Below, one piece after another: positions 1 to 8,176 of a stretch of DNA of 64,000 bases (positions are counted from its first letter, which is position 1; the number at the start of each line of letters is the position of its first letter). The notes beneath the pieces are model-generated. The model did no database searches and was not told where the DNA came from. It was given only the letters and a program-made list of their open reading frames with translations. The DNA lies in NCBI GenBank assembly GCA_030388825.1, contig CP128835.1, forward strand, positions 3,342,001-3,406,000. The letters run 5' to 3'. Position numbers and translations under genes: made by a program. The stretch comes from Rossellomorea sp. AcN35-11 (lineage in GTDB: Bacteria > Bacillota > Bacilli > Bacillales > Bacillaceae_B).

Positions 1-411
1 TGTTTCACCGCCTACATCCATCCAATATAAATCCCATGTATTCAGGATGACGCTGGGATTTTCAAAAGAACCTTCATTTGAGAGCAAGTCAAATAGTTTC
101 ACATGACTCAGCAGTAAAAAACTCGCGATGATGATGTATATCCCCACCAATCTGCGGCTGAATAACATGGGGACCTCTCTCTTAATCATGAGATATCCTG
201 CTGAATAAAGCATCCATAAGAGAGCAACCATATACCATTCACCCAGAAAGAATCGATAGAAATATACCAACGCCTTCCCCACGGCGCCAAGCTCGATGAT
301 GGAAATCAAACTGAGGGCTGCCAGTATCATTCCTGTGATTTCATACTTAATGGTCTGTTTTAAGGTTGAACTCGTAGAGGAACGTTTTTTTCTTCTTTTC
401 CGTTTTGCCAA
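1..411 (-). CDS. spoIIIE: SpoIIIE/FtsK DNA translocase, N-terminal part (runs off window)
   Basis: First 137 codons of the septal DNA translocase that pumps the chromosome into the forespore; the motor and gamma domains lie beyond the window edge. The translation begins MAKRKRRKKRSS and continues with hydrophobic stretches (about residues 24-45, 51-70, 84-101) that fit the N-terminal membrane anchor. The downstream gene of ylzJ in Bacillus is spoIIIE, supporting the call. I chose the TTG at 411 because AGGTGA sits six bases upstream and the following residues match the basic start of the family. Motor motifs cannot be checked here. Confidence 0.88.
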   Translation of the reverse strand, partial: MAKRKRRKKRSSTSSTLKQTIKYEITGMILAALSLISIIELGAVGKALVYFYRFFLGEWYMVALLWMLYSAGYLMIKREVPMLFSRRLVGIYIIIASFLLLSHVKLFDLLSNEGSFENPSVILNTWDLYWMDVGGET

Positions 412-602
412 TCCTTTTCACCTAAATTCTATTGAAGTCTTTCTTCATATGTACCCAAAGATGAAGAAAGGGCTGATCCTTTGGGGCAATATATGTGCCT
501 AAGGTGTCAGACCCTTCCCGTTAACTTAATGTATCATTATGTTTTGTTTCTTCCAGTAATATTATAGCATAACCACTATTTCGGGAAAATCCTCTTTCTC
601 TC
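412..602 (-). promoter_or_regulatory. spoIIIE upstream region with extended -10 promoter and leader hairpin
   Basis: On the minus strand a perfect -10 (TATAAT, 561-566) preceded by TG at the extended position has a weak -35 (TTTTCC, 584-589) 17 bases away. The predicted transcript would start near 554 and carry a leader of about 140 bases. Inside that leader, 468-516 folds into an imperfect hairpin (AAGGG..CTGA..CCTT..GGCA against its partner) followed by a pyrimidine-rich run. The hairpin could terminate ylzJ transcripts or attenuate spoIIIE. The promoter is convincing by sequence; the function of the hairpin is inference. Confidence 0.55.
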
Positions 603-809
603 TTAATTGTTGATAAATTCCCCTGGGCATATCTGATCATCAAGATAATGAGCTGGATCGCTGCTCATCACCCTTACAATTCGATATCGGTTTTCTTCTT
701 GCTGTACTAAAACAGGAACACCTTGATATTCCATCATCATTTGGCCGCTGAAAACACTTGCATCTGTCGGGAATACAAAGTCATTTGGAACCATCGTGTA
801 AAGAATCAT
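603..809 (-). CDS. ylzJ: YlzJ-like small protein
   Basis: A 68-residue protein of unknown function found directly after tepA in Bacillus genomes. It begins [14 protein letters not shown] and has no signal peptide, membrane segment or catalytic motif that I can see. Its start ATG overlaps the tepA stop codon (ATGA), so translation is probably coupled. The conserved position and opening residues identify it as the YlzJ-like family; no biochemical role is claimed. Confidence 0.8.
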   Translation of the reverse strand: MILYTMVPNDFVFPTDASVFSGQMMMEYQGVPVLVQQEENRYRIVRVMSSDPAHYLDDQICPGEFINN

Positions 810-1564
810 TGCACTAATCCCTCTTGTTGATCCGATTGTTTTTTGATTTCAATCAGCTCGTTAATTTTTTTTATGGCCGTTCCTATGCCGCCGATACCGT
901 CTATCAGTCCGTATGAGACAGCATCATCACCAACTACATTCGTTCCAATGTCCCTTGTGAGGTTACCTTTTGCAAACATCAAGTCTTTGAAGTCCTCTTC
1001 TGAAATATTGCTGTGCTTTGTCACGAAACTGACCACTCTCTCCTGCATTTTATCTAAGTATTCGAAAGTCTGGGGTACCCCAATTACTAATCCTGTCAAG
1101 CGAACAGGGTGAATGGTCATTGTTGCTGTACTGGCAATATAGGAGAAATCGCATGAAACCGCAATCGGCACGCCTATGCTATGCCCGCCTCCGAGTACAA
1201 CGGAAACGGTAGGTTTAGATAAGGAAGCAATCATTTCAGAGATCGCCAACCCAGCTTCCACATCCCCTCCCACTGTATTTAAGATCACGACCAAACCCTC
1301 TATTTTAGAGTTTTGTTCAATTGCGACAAGTTGAGGTATAACATGTTCATACTTTGTCGTTTTATTTTGAGGGGGGAGCTGCATATGCCCCTCGATTTGA
1401 CCGACAATGGTCAAGCAATGAATATTGGAATCCTGTGAGAGTTGAGGTACGTTGGTCTGTCCTAATTGCTGAATTTTTTCCATTAATCCTGATGGTTTAT
1501 CTTTATTATCATCCTGCCCCTTGTTGGGCTGATCCTGTTGCATTCCCTCGTGATTTTCTGCCAT
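806..1564 (-). CDS. tepA: TepA, ClpP-like serine protease (translocation-enhancing protein)
   Basis: A 252-residue member of the ClpP/crotonase fold. In B. subtilis TepA has been linked to protein export and to degradation of small spore proteins at germination. The first 40 residues are hydrophilic and rich in Q, D and K. The ClpP core shows [10 protein letters not shown] (about 96-105), the serine motif GGGHSIG (Ser about 129) and the histidine in MTIHP (about 152). The start at 1564 is preferred over an ATG seven codons upstream because AAAAGGAG lies just before it and inside the longer reading. It is separated from rnjB by a terminator and coupled to ylzJ. Confidence 0.9.
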   Translation of the reverse strand: MAENHEGMQQDQPNKGQDDNKDKPSGLMEKIQQLGQTNVPQLSQDSNIHCLTIVGQIEGHMQLPPQNKTTKYEHVIPQLVAIEQNSKIEGLVVILNTVGGDVEAGLAISEMIASLSKPTVSVVLGGGHSIGVPIAVSCDFSYIASTATMTIHPVRLTGLVIGVPQTFEYLDKMQERVVSFVTKHSNISEEDFKDLMFAKGNLTRDIGTNVVGDDAVSYGLIDGIGGIGTAIKKINELIEIKKQSDQQEGLVQ

Positions 1565-1683
1565 ATGAAAACATCTCCTTTTCATTCCATTCTCTTTTTA
1601 TTATTTTAATATGGGTGTGTTTTCATACTTTATACTTTATGTTCACGGGATTTTCGTTCGCAACCATTGTTTGAAGATGATCT

Positions 1684-1722
1684 AAAAAAAGAGGCTATTT
1701 GTCATATTTCACAAATAGCCTC
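1684..1722 (-). terminator. Terminator after rnjB
   Basis: A perfect 12-base-pair stem (GAGGCTATTTGT with ACAAATAGCCTC, 1691-1722) with an eight-base loop is followed on the minus strand by seven U residues (1684-1690). It lies six bases past the rnjB stop and separates that gene from tepA. Confidence 0.93.
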
Positions 1723-1727
1723 CCTTT

Positions 1728-3395
1728 TTACACTTCCATGATGATCGGTAATATCATCGGTCTTCTTCTTGTCTTATTGAATAAATAGGAATTAAGCTGA
1801 TCCCGGATATCTTGTTTGATGGTTGTCCATTCAAAAGACCCTCTTTGCAAATAGGTATGCACCACATCCGTCACAATACCGCCGGCCCCTTGAATTAATT
1901 CCTCTGATTCTCTCACATAGACGAAGCCCCGGGAAATGATTTCAGGTCCTGACACAATGGATTTGGACTTCCGGTTGATGGTTACAACCACTGTAAAGAC
2001 ACCATCTTCTGATAATAACTTTCGATCACGGAGAACAATATTCCCCACATCTCCTACACCGATTCCATCGATCAACACATTCCCTGCTTGTACACGTCCG
2101 CTCATTCTCATCTTACCATCCTTGTATTGGAGCACATCTCCTTTGTCCAAGATGAAGATTTGCTTGAAAGGAAGACCGATATCATGTGCGATTTGAGTAT
2201 GGGCCACCAGCATTTTATACTCCCCTTGTATCGGAATGAAATACTTCGGCTTCATGATATTCAACATAAACTTTAGGTCTTCCTGGCTTCCATGTCCTGA
2301 AACATGAACTTTCTTATTAGCGGTCAAGACGTTTGCTCCTGCTCTGTACAGCATGTCGATTGTTTTTCCTACAATGACTTCCATTCCAGGTGACGGAGTA
2401 GCTGTAATAAGGACTGTATCCCCTTCTTCGATATTGACAAGTCGATGAGATCGTTTTGACATTCGTTGAAGCGCTTCAAAAGGCTCTCCTTGAGTTCCCG
2501 TAGCGATGATGACGACTTCATCCTTTGGATGATCACTTATTTCATCAATTCCAATGATCATCTCATCACGGACATGAAGGTAGCCTAATTTTAGCGCTAC
2601 ATCATATACTCTCTTTAAACTCTTCCCCACGACAGCGACCTTTCGATTATTCTGCTCTGCCGCATCAAAAACTTGCTGAAGGCGAATTAGGTTTGATGCA
2701 AAACAGGCGACAATCACTCTGCCGGATGCCGTCCGTAAGGCACTTGTAATATGTTGTTCAATGACTGCCTCGGAAGTGGTATATCCTGGTCTCTCAGCTT
2801 CTGTGCTGTCAGACAGCAAGCAGAGAACACCTTTCTCTCCGATTTGAGCCATCTTTCCTAAATCAGGTCGATAAAGATGCTTAGCTGATTGATCAAATTT
2901 GAATTCTCCAGTATGTACGATGACTCCTTCTGATGTGTGAATACATACGCCAACTGAATCCGGAATACTATGAGTGGTTTTAAAAAACGTGACATTGACA
3001 CCATTGAAAGTGAGGTAGCTATCGGAATGAATCGTAAAGAACTTCACATCTTCACGGACATTTTCATCTTTCAATCTTGCCTTTACGAGCGCATTCGTTA
3101 AACGGGTGCCATAAACAGGTGCTTTAATGTTATTGAGTACATATGAAATGGCCCCTATGCTATCCTCATGTCCATGAGTAAGGAAGATACCTTTCACACG
3201 TTCTTTATTTTCGATGAGATATTGAATGTCAGGAATAACGATATCGATCCCAAGCATTTCATTTTCAGGGAACATCAGCCCTGCATCAATCACAAAAATT
3301 TCTTCATCTACTTCAATTACGTACATGTTCTTACCAATTTCCCCGACTCCTCCGAGTGGGATGATCTTTATACTTTCATTCTTTGTCTTACTCAC
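1728..3395 (-). CDS. rnjB: Ribonuclease J2
   Basis: A 555-residue metallo-beta-lactamase/beta-CASP ribonuclease, partner of RNase J1 in mRNA decay and RNA maturation in the cytoplasm. The zinc motif is HGHED (His74, His76, Asp78), preceded by GGVGEIGKNM near the N terminus; DSTEAERPG and HVSGHGSQED mark later metal or beta-CASP elements. I call it J2 rather than J1 because of its place between dapA and tepA, where B. subtilis has rnjB. Start is GTG at 3395 with AGGAGG seven bases upstream. It has its own promoter and terminator, so it is likely monocistronic. Confidence 0.93.
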   Translation of the reverse strand: MSKTKNESIKIIPLGGVGEIGKNMYVIEVDEEIFVIDAGLMFPENEMLGIDIVIPDIQYLIENKERVKGIFLTHGHEDSIGAISYVLNNIKAPVYGTRLTNALVKARLKDENVREDVKFFTIHSDSYLTFNGVNVTFFKTTHSIPDSVGVCIHTSEGVIVHTGEFKFDQSAKHLYRPDLGKMAQIGEKGVLCLLSDSTEAERPGYTTSEAVIEQHITSALRTASGRVIVACFASNLIRLQQVFDAAEQNNRKVAVVGKSLKRVYDVALKLGYLHVRDEMIIGIDEISDHPKDEVVIIATGTQGEPFEALQRMSKRSHRLVNIEEGDTVLITATPSPGMEVIVGKTIDMLYRAGANVLTANKKVHVSGHGSQEDLKFMLNIMKPKYFIPIQGEYKMLVAHTQIAHDIGLPFKQIFILDKGDVLQYKDGKMRMSGRVQAGNVLIDGIGVGDVGNIVLRDRKLLSEDGVFTVVVTINRKSKSIVSGPEIISRGFVYVRESEELIQGAGGIVTDVVHTYLQRGSFEWTTIKQDIRDQLNSYLFNKTRRRPMILPIIMEV

Positions 3396-3446
3396 ATTAT
3401 GTCCTCCTATGCTGTGCCTTTCCCGATCTTCAATCAGTTACGATTT

Positions 3447-3476
3447 ATTATACTTGATAATATTTTGGGAGTACAA
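3447..3476 (-). promoter_or_regulatory. Candidate sigma-A promoter of rnjB
   Basis: A perfect -10 (TATAAT at 3447-3452) lies 18 bases from a TTGTAC -35 (3471-3476). The expected start near 3440 gives a leader of about 45 bases. The -10 is strong and the -35 matches only its first three bases. Confidence 0.5.
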
Positions 3477-3670
3477 CCAATTTTATCCTTCCTAGAATAT
3501 GATTAGGAAAAAGACTGCATTCATTTTTACTACATTACTATTTCGATACATTGGGACTAAATCCTTCTTCTTTAAAATAAATTAATCTTCGAAGGTGTTG
3601 CCCGGATTGCAATCCTGTTATTTCTCTTACAGGAACAGGAGCTCTGTACGTTGGTAGTTATCGAATATAA

Positions 3671-3943
3671 AAGAGATTGGGACAAAGCGAAAAATCCTTC
3701 AAATGGAAACAAACTAATTGAGTGTTTGTTCTGAATACCGCTCATGATTTCCGTACAAGACTATGCTTTCCCGGGGTAGCCCGTGTGTCTTCTCAGAAGG
3801 CTGTCTTGCACACCAATCAACCGCTGGATAAAGAAAAAACTAGGAGCACATTGAACAAGTTAAAAACCCGAACTAAATCACCTCCTAAAAGGCAAATTAG
3901 TTCGGGCTTTATTTAGACTCAAACACGTAGGTCCCAGCCTCTT
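3671..3943 (-). repeat. Degenerate Bacillaceae intergenic repeat between dapA and rnjB
   Basis: The 552-base gap between dapA and rnjB holds an element bounded by imperfect inverted ends: AAGAGATTGGGAC (3671-3683) and GTCCCAGCCTCTT (3931-3943), 11 of 13 positions matching. Inside, the minus strand reads CCAGCGGTTGATTGG, then a GC-rich core ending GGAAAGC, then ACGGAAATCA, a pattern I recall from abundant noncoding repeats in Bacillus genomes. The dapA terminator is embedded near one end. The rest of the gap (3484-3670) shows nothing I can assign. A plus-strand reading frame at 3722-3916 looks like chance. Confidence 0.5.
3862..3906 (-). terminator. Terminator after dapA
   Basis: CCCGAACTAA (minus strand, right arm at 3897-3906) pairs with TTAGTTCGGG (3867-3876) across a 20-base loop, followed by five U residues (3862-3866). 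It ends the asd-dapG-dapA unit about 40 bases past the dapA stop. The long loop lowers confidence slightly. Confidence 0.75.
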
Positions 3944-3947
3944 ATTC

Positions 3948-4820
3948 TCAGGATAATGCCTTTAGCACTTGAGACAGTTTTGCTCTTTCCACTTCAGTCA
4001 GCGGAATGAGTGGTAAGCGGACAGATCCCACATCCAGACCTTTCATCTGGAGGGCAGTCTTTACCGGTGTCGGATTTGGACTTGCAAACAAGCCCTTCAT
4101 GACCGGAAGGAGTTGTTGATGCATCTTGGCTGCCTCCATATGCTTCCCACCCAAGAAGGCGCCAACCATTTCCTGCATTTCATTTCCGATAATATGTGAT
4201 GCAACTGACACGATTCCAGTTCCTCCTATTGACAAAACAGGAACAGTTAGTCCGTCGTCACCACTATACAGCATGAAATCATCTGATGTATGAGAAATGA
4301 TCTCAGTCATACTATCCAGATCACCGCTTGCTTCCTTAACAGCAACAATGTTATTGATTCCTGACAATCGGATTATGGTTTCGGGAGTCACATTGACGCT
4401 TGATCTTCCCGGAATGTTGTAAAGCATGACAGGTAAGGTAGTCGATTCAGCAATCGCCTTAAAATGTTGAAAGAGACCTTCCTGACTCGGCTTGTTGTAA
4501 TAAGGGGCTACAAGCATAATGGCATCTACGCCTGCTTCCTCTGCCTTCTTGGTAAGTTCGATTGAGGCGTGGGTGTTATTGCTGCCCGTACCGGCAATGA
4601 CAGGCACTCTCCCATTCACCACTTTTACTGTATGACGAAATAATGCGATTTTCTCTTCTTTTGTTAGGGTCGGGGACTCACCAGTGGTCCCTGCGACTAC
4701 CAACGAATCTGATCCATTTCCGATCAGATATTGAATTAATTGAGTCGTCTTGGTAAAGTCAATATTTCCTTTACGGTCAAATGGGGTCACCATCGCCGTA
4801 GAAACGCGGCCAAAAGTCAA
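3948..4820 (-). CDS. dapA: 4-hydroxy-tetrahydrodipicolinate synthase
   Basis: A 290-residue class I aldolase that condenses pyruvate with aspartate semialdehyde, the first step dedicated to lysine, diaminopimelate and, in sporulation, dipicolinate. Visible features are GTTGESPTL (44-52), the active-site tyrosine in MLYNIPGR (Tyr134) and the Schiff-base lysine in VAVKEASGDL (Lys162). I place the start at TTG 4820, which has AGAGGAG about ten bases upstream and gives exactly the usual 290 residues; a longer frame to 4910 would overlap dapG. It lies 22 bases after dapG. Confidence 0.94.
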   Translation of the reverse strand: MTFGRVSTAMVTPFDRKGNIDFTKTTQLIQYLIGNGSDSLVVAGTTGESPTLTKEEKIALFRHTVKVVNGRVPVIAGTGSNNTHASIELTKKAEEAGVDAIMLVAPYYNKPSQEGLFQHFKAIAESTTLPVMLYNIPGRSSVNVTPETIIRLSGINNIVAVKEASGDLDSMTEIISHTSDDFMLYSGDDGLTVPVLSIGGTGIVSVASHIIGNEMQEMVGAFLGGKHMEAAKMHQQLLPVMKGLFASPNPTPVKTALQMKGLDVGSVRLPLIPLTEVERAKLSQVLKALS

Positions 4821-4842
4821 TCTTGTCACTCTCCTCTTATGT

Positions 4843-6081
4843 TTATCCCACTCTGAAAGTAGCGCTTCTCTCTTGCAACTGAAACGTATCATGAAGTGCA
4901 TTGATTGCACTAATCAAGTCTTGCTCTTTCACAAGTACCCAAATGGTCGTATGACTATCCGCAGACTGGAGAATTCGGATCCCTTCATTGGACAACGTCG
5001 ATACGATGGCTGAAGTCACTCCAGGTACGCCAGTCATGCCTGCCCCTACCACTGAAATTTTCGCACACTCTGACTCTACGACAGGTTTATACCCTAAAGC
5101 TTCCAATACGGTAATCGCCCCGTCCGCCAAAGTGGAAGGTACAGTGTAAACCACTCCCCTTGGGGATATGTTAATAAAATCTACACTTATCCCCTCTTTC
5201 GCCATCGCTTTAAAGACCTCGGCTTGCAGATTATATTGTTCTTCCTTTGCGAATACTTTAATTTGGGTGAGGCTCGTCACATGTGCGATTCCTGTTACAG
5301 GGTGGTTTCGAAATTCTTTATGTGCCTTCGTATTTTCCAAAGTGGTGACAAGGGTCCCTTCACCATCTGAATACGTAGATCGGATTCGAATCGGAACGTT
5401 TGAATTCATTGCGATTTCAACTGCTCGCGGATGAATCACCTTCGCTCCCTGATAGGCCATATTACACACTTCATTATACGAAGCAACCTGTATGGGTCTT
5501 GCTTTTGAAGAGATTCGGGGATCCGCAGTCATGATCCCCTCAACATCCGTAAAAATATCAATATATTCAGCTTTTAATGCCACACCCAAAGCAGAAGCTG
5601 ACGTATCACTACCCCCTCTTCCGATAGTGGTGACATCCCCGTCTTTGGTTGCACCTTGAAAACCAGCAACCACCACTGCATCATGAGTCTCCAGCTCTTT
5701 CAAGAGCCGGCTGCACCTCATTTCTACTATCTTGGCATTGTTAAAATCATCATTTGTCCGGAATCCAGCTTGAGCACCTGTCAAAGCGGTGGACCGGATT
5801 CCATTTTCAAGGAGCATATTGGAAAAAACAAGGCTTGAAATGATTTCCCCACAAGATAATAATAAGTCCTGCTCTCTTTTACTTATTGACGTATTTTTGC
5901 CGCCAATTAAGGATAATAGGGAATCAGTGGCATAAGGTTCACCTTTTCTTCCCATGGCTGAAACGACTACCACCACTTTATATCCTTTTTCAATCGCTTT
6001 TTTTGTATGACTGAGGGCCTTCAGACGGCCAGCCTCATTTCGTACAGACGTTCCACCAAATTTTTGAACGATCACTTTCAT
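4843..6081 (-). CDS. dapG: Aspartokinase I (DapG)
   Basis: A 412-residue monofunctional aspartate kinase that phosphorylates aspartate to start the aspartate-family pathway. The kinase signature KFGGTSV is at residues 7-13, the aspartate-binding region includes GRGGSDTSA (about 174-182), and the C-terminal third carries two ACT-type regulatory domains (from about 260). In B. subtilis the dapG isozyme is the diaminopimelate-sensitive one; the location between asd and dapA supports that assignment here. ATG start with AGGTG upstream. It is 86 bases past asd with no clear terminator between them. Confidence 0.93.
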   Translation of the reverse strand: MKVIVQKFGGTSVRNEAGRLKALSHTKKAIEKGYKVVVVVSAMGRKGEPYATDSLLSLIGGKNTSISKREQDLLLSCGEIISSLVFSNMLLENGIRSTALTGAQAGFRTNDDFNNAKIVEMRCSRLLKELETHDAVVVAGFQGATKDGDVTTIGRGGSDTSASALGVALKAEYIDIFTDVEGIMTADPRISSKARPIQVASYNEVCNMAYQGAKVIHPRAVEIAMNSNVPIRIRSTYSDGEGTLVTTLENTKAHKEFRNHPVTGIAHVTSLTQIKVFAKEEQYNLQAEVFKAMAKEGISVDFINISPRGVVYTVPSTLADGAITVLEALGYKPVVESECAKISVVGAGMTGVPGVTSAIVSTLSNEGIRILQSADSHTTIWVLVKEQDLISAINALHDTFQLQERSATFRVG

Positions 6082-6167
6082 GACTACACCTCATTGTCAT
6101 ATGTTCAAGAGGTATGAGAGAACGAATAGTGGATAGATAGTTTTATAACTGGAATGATTCCTCTTCT

Positions 6168-7214
6168 TTATTTAATTAAACCGAGTCTTAATAGACTTTC
6201 TGCGATTTGGACCGAGTTCCAGGCCGCTCCCTTAAGTAAATTATCCGACACAACCCACATATGGAAGCCCTTGTCTTCATCAAGGTCTTTTCGCACTCTG
6301 CCTACAAAAACATCCGGTTTCCCTACAGCATGAGCGGGCATAGGATAAATTTGTTCTTCAGGAATATCTTCTAATGTCACACCAGGAGCATCTTTTAACA
6401 GTGAGTGTATATCTTTCACTGAAACAGCATCCTTCTCAATTTCAATATATACACTTTCTGAGTGACCTGTTACAACAGGTAATCTGACGCAAGTTGCAGA
6501 TACCTTTAATGACGGCATATGCATTATTTTTTTCGTTTCATTGATCATTTTCATTTCTTCAAATGTAAAGCCGTTATCCTGAAATTTATCAATTTGTGGA
6601 ATGGCATTGTATGCGATCTGATAATGCTTCTTATCCCCTTTTACAGGCAGCACAGCCGGTTCAAAGGATTCACCGGAAAGAATCGCCTGGGTCTGTTCAT
6701 GAAGCTCATCGATTGCCACTGCGCCTGCCCCTGATACTGCCTGGTATGTCGACACAATGACTTTTGACAAACCGTACTCTTTTCGAATCGGTTCAAGTGC
6801 TGCCACCATCTGAATCGTAGAACAATTTGGATTTGCAATGATTCCTTTATGAAGCTTGATATCTTCTTCATTTACTTCAGGAACTACAAGGGGAACATCC
6901 GGATCCATACGATAGGCACTTGTATTGTCCACGACAATCGCTCCGCGTTTAACGGCTTCCGGTGCAAGAAGTTTGGATACACTTCCACCTGCGCTAAATA
7001 AGGCAATATCCACTCCTTCAAAACTTTCCGGCTTCGCTTCTTCAACCGTCCATTCTTTCCCTTTAAAGGTAACGGTAGATCCTGCTGAACGCGCCGAAGA
7101 TAGTAACGTGAGTTGTTTTATTGGAAAATCCCTTTTTTCTAATGTTTGTAGCATTTGCTGACCAACTGCACCAGTGGCACCTACAACCGCTACATGAAAT
7201 CCCGTTGTATTCAA
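6168..7214 (-). CDS. asd: Aspartate-semialdehyde dehydrogenase
   Basis: A 348-residue NADPH enzyme that reduces aspartyl phosphate to aspartate semialdehyde, the branch point to threonine/methionine and to DapA. The nucleotide-binding loop [11 protein letters not shown] lies at 10-20 and the catalytic cysteine is in ANPNCSTIQ (Cys131); the substrate region GDKKHYQIA is present. The start is TTG at 7214 with GGAGAGAAG upstream. First gene of the asd-dapG-dapA cluster, which passes its product to DapA and on to dipicolinate synthase encoded just upstream. Confidence 0.94.
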   Translation of the reverse strand: MNTTGFHVAVVGATGAVGQQMLQTLEKRDFPIKQLTLLSSARSAGSTVTFKGKEWTVEEAKPESFEGVDIALFSAGGSVSKLLAPEAVKRGAIVVDNTSAYRMDPDVPLVVPEVNEEDIKLHKGIIANPNCSTIQMVAALEPIRKEYGLSKVIVSTYQAVSGAGAVAIDELHEQTQAILSGESFEPAVLPVKGDKKHYQIAYNAIPQIDKFQDNGFTFEEMKMINETKKIMHMPSLKVSATCVRLPVVTGHSESVYIEIEKDAVSVKDIHSLLKDAPGVTLEDIPEEQIYPMPAHAVGKPDVFVGRVRKDLDEDKGFHMWVVSDNLLKGAAWNSVQIAESLLRLGLIK

Positions 7215-7277
7215 AATCTTCTCTCCTTCCAGCCATTCAGTATTCTCATAGTAGGTATATCCTTTTAGTCTATTACT

Positions 7278-7305
7278 ATAATAAAGAATATTTTAACATA
7301 AACAA
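7278..7305 (-). promoter_or_regulatory. Candidate sigma-A promoter of asd
   Basis: TTGTTT (-35, 7300-7305) and TATTAT (-10, 7278-7283) are 16 bases apart, 64 bases upstream of the asd TTG. An overlapping alternative (TTGTCG with TAAAAT, 7290-7316) has only 15 bases between boxes. The very A/T-rich context makes chance matches likely. Confidence 0.35.
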
Positions 7306-7346
7306 TTATTCGACAATAGGGAATTTTTTATATAAGATATTATTTC

Positions 7347-7526
7347 CTACGACACTTCCCATGGAATAGGTTGATTATTGACATATATCCATTCCTCCGT
7401 GCAGCCAGTATGCACCCAAATAAGGGCCAGATCTTCTACTGATATGAATTCTATATTTCCTACAAACTATTCATGACTGACTTCACCTTTTCCTGGAACT
7501 ACGGAAGACCCAATCTTCTGATCTCC
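7347..7526 (-). pseudogene. Probable decayed small gene between dpaB and asd
   Basis: In one minus-strand frame about 58 codons read as plausible protein interrupted by a single TAG at 7467-7469: before it IGSSVVPGKGEVSHE, after it FVGNIEFISVEDLALIWV and HTGCTEEWIYVNNQPIPW, ending at TAG 7347. A good ribosome-binding site (AAGGAG) lies eight bases before an ATT codon that would be the natural start position. The pattern suggests a small gene that lost its ATG and gained a stop. I do not recognise the family. The rest of the 368-base gap holds the dpaB terminator and the asd promoter. Confidence 0.35.
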
Positions 7527-7537
7527 TTATGCATGAA

Positions 7538-7576
7538 AAGAAGGCCATCTCAGCTGTGTCAGGTGATAGCCTTCTT
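7538..7576 (-). terminator. Terminator after dpaB
   Basis: AAGAAGGC (7569-7576 on the opposite strand) pairs with GCCTTCTT, extended inward by TATCA against TGAGA with wobble pairs, and the minus strand continues TTTTC. It starts seven bases past the dpaB stop and closes the dpaA-dpaB unit. Confidence 0.82.
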
Positions 7577-7582
7577 AACGTA

Positions 7583-8176
7583 TTAATCTAAATATCTTTC
7601 AATGACAACCGGCTGAAGCTGCCTCCCCTCAATTGCAGCTTCAATTGTTTCCTGGATCATTGTCATCCTTGCCACCATTGATTTCGGTTTACTTTCAGGT
7701 GCATCCTGCCCGAACGGGATAAAGTAAATATCTTTCGTCGAGATCAATCTCATTAGATTCACACCGTTTAATCCAAGCGCATCATTTGTAGAAATCCCAA
7801 GAACTACCGGACGGTGATTTCGAAGAGTCGCTTTAGCAGCCATTAACACGGGGGAATCAGTCATGGCATTGGCGAATTTACTCATGGAATTTCCTGTAAG
7901 AGGAGCGATTACCATGCAATCAAGGGGGATTTTAGGACCGAGTGGTTCAGCCTTTACGATGGAATCAATGACCTTATGGCCCGTAACGTCTTCAATACGC
8001 TTAATCCAGTCTTCTCCTTTACCGAATCTCGTTTCAGTATTCATTACTGTTGACGTCACAACCGGTATCACTTCAGCCCCATTGTTCACTAACCGTTCGA
8101 TTTCGGGAAATACTGCATCATAGGTACAATGAGACCCTGTCAATCCAAACCCAATTCGCTTTCCTTTTACACTCAT
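7583..8176 (-). CDS. dpaB: Dipicolinate synthase subunit B
   Basis: A 197-residue flavoprotein-like subunit (formerly SpoVFB) that with DpaA converts the dapA product to dipicolinic acid in the mother cell. The N terminus VKGKRIGFGLTGSHCTYD resembles the flavin-binding flavodoxin-like decarboxylase fold, and MVIAPLTGNSMSKFANAMTD is the conserved core. Its ATG overlaps the dpaA stop (ATGA), giving translational coupling. Length and sequence agree with the Bacillus family (about 200 residues). Confidence 0.94.
   Translation of the reverse strand: MSVKGKRIGFGLTGSHCTYDAVFPEIERLVNNGAEVIPVVTSTVMNTETRFGKGEDWIKRIEDVTGHKVIDSIVKAEPLGPKIPLDCMVIAPLTGNSMSKFANAMTDSPVLMAAKATLRNHRPVVLGISTNDALGLNGVNLMRLISTKDIYFIPFGQDAPESKPKSMVARMTMIQETIEAAIEGRQLQPVVIERYLD

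Noticed and set aside
296..502. Plus-strand frames opposite spoIIIE and other minus-strand genes
   Set aside because: All plus-strand frames in the window lie opposite real genes or in repeats and have low-complexity or shadow-like translations; none has a credible site or domain.
1586..1683. Promoter for tepA
   Set aside because: TTGCGA with ATAAAG or isolated TATAAA are the best matches; none is good enough to call.
3722..3916. Plus-strand open frame of 64 codons in the dapA-rnjB gap
   Set aside because: It lies within the repeat element, lacks a ribosome-binding site and shows no recognisable protein features.
7215..7277. Lysine riboswitch or T-box before asd
   Set aside because: The leader is too short and shows none of the expected helices.
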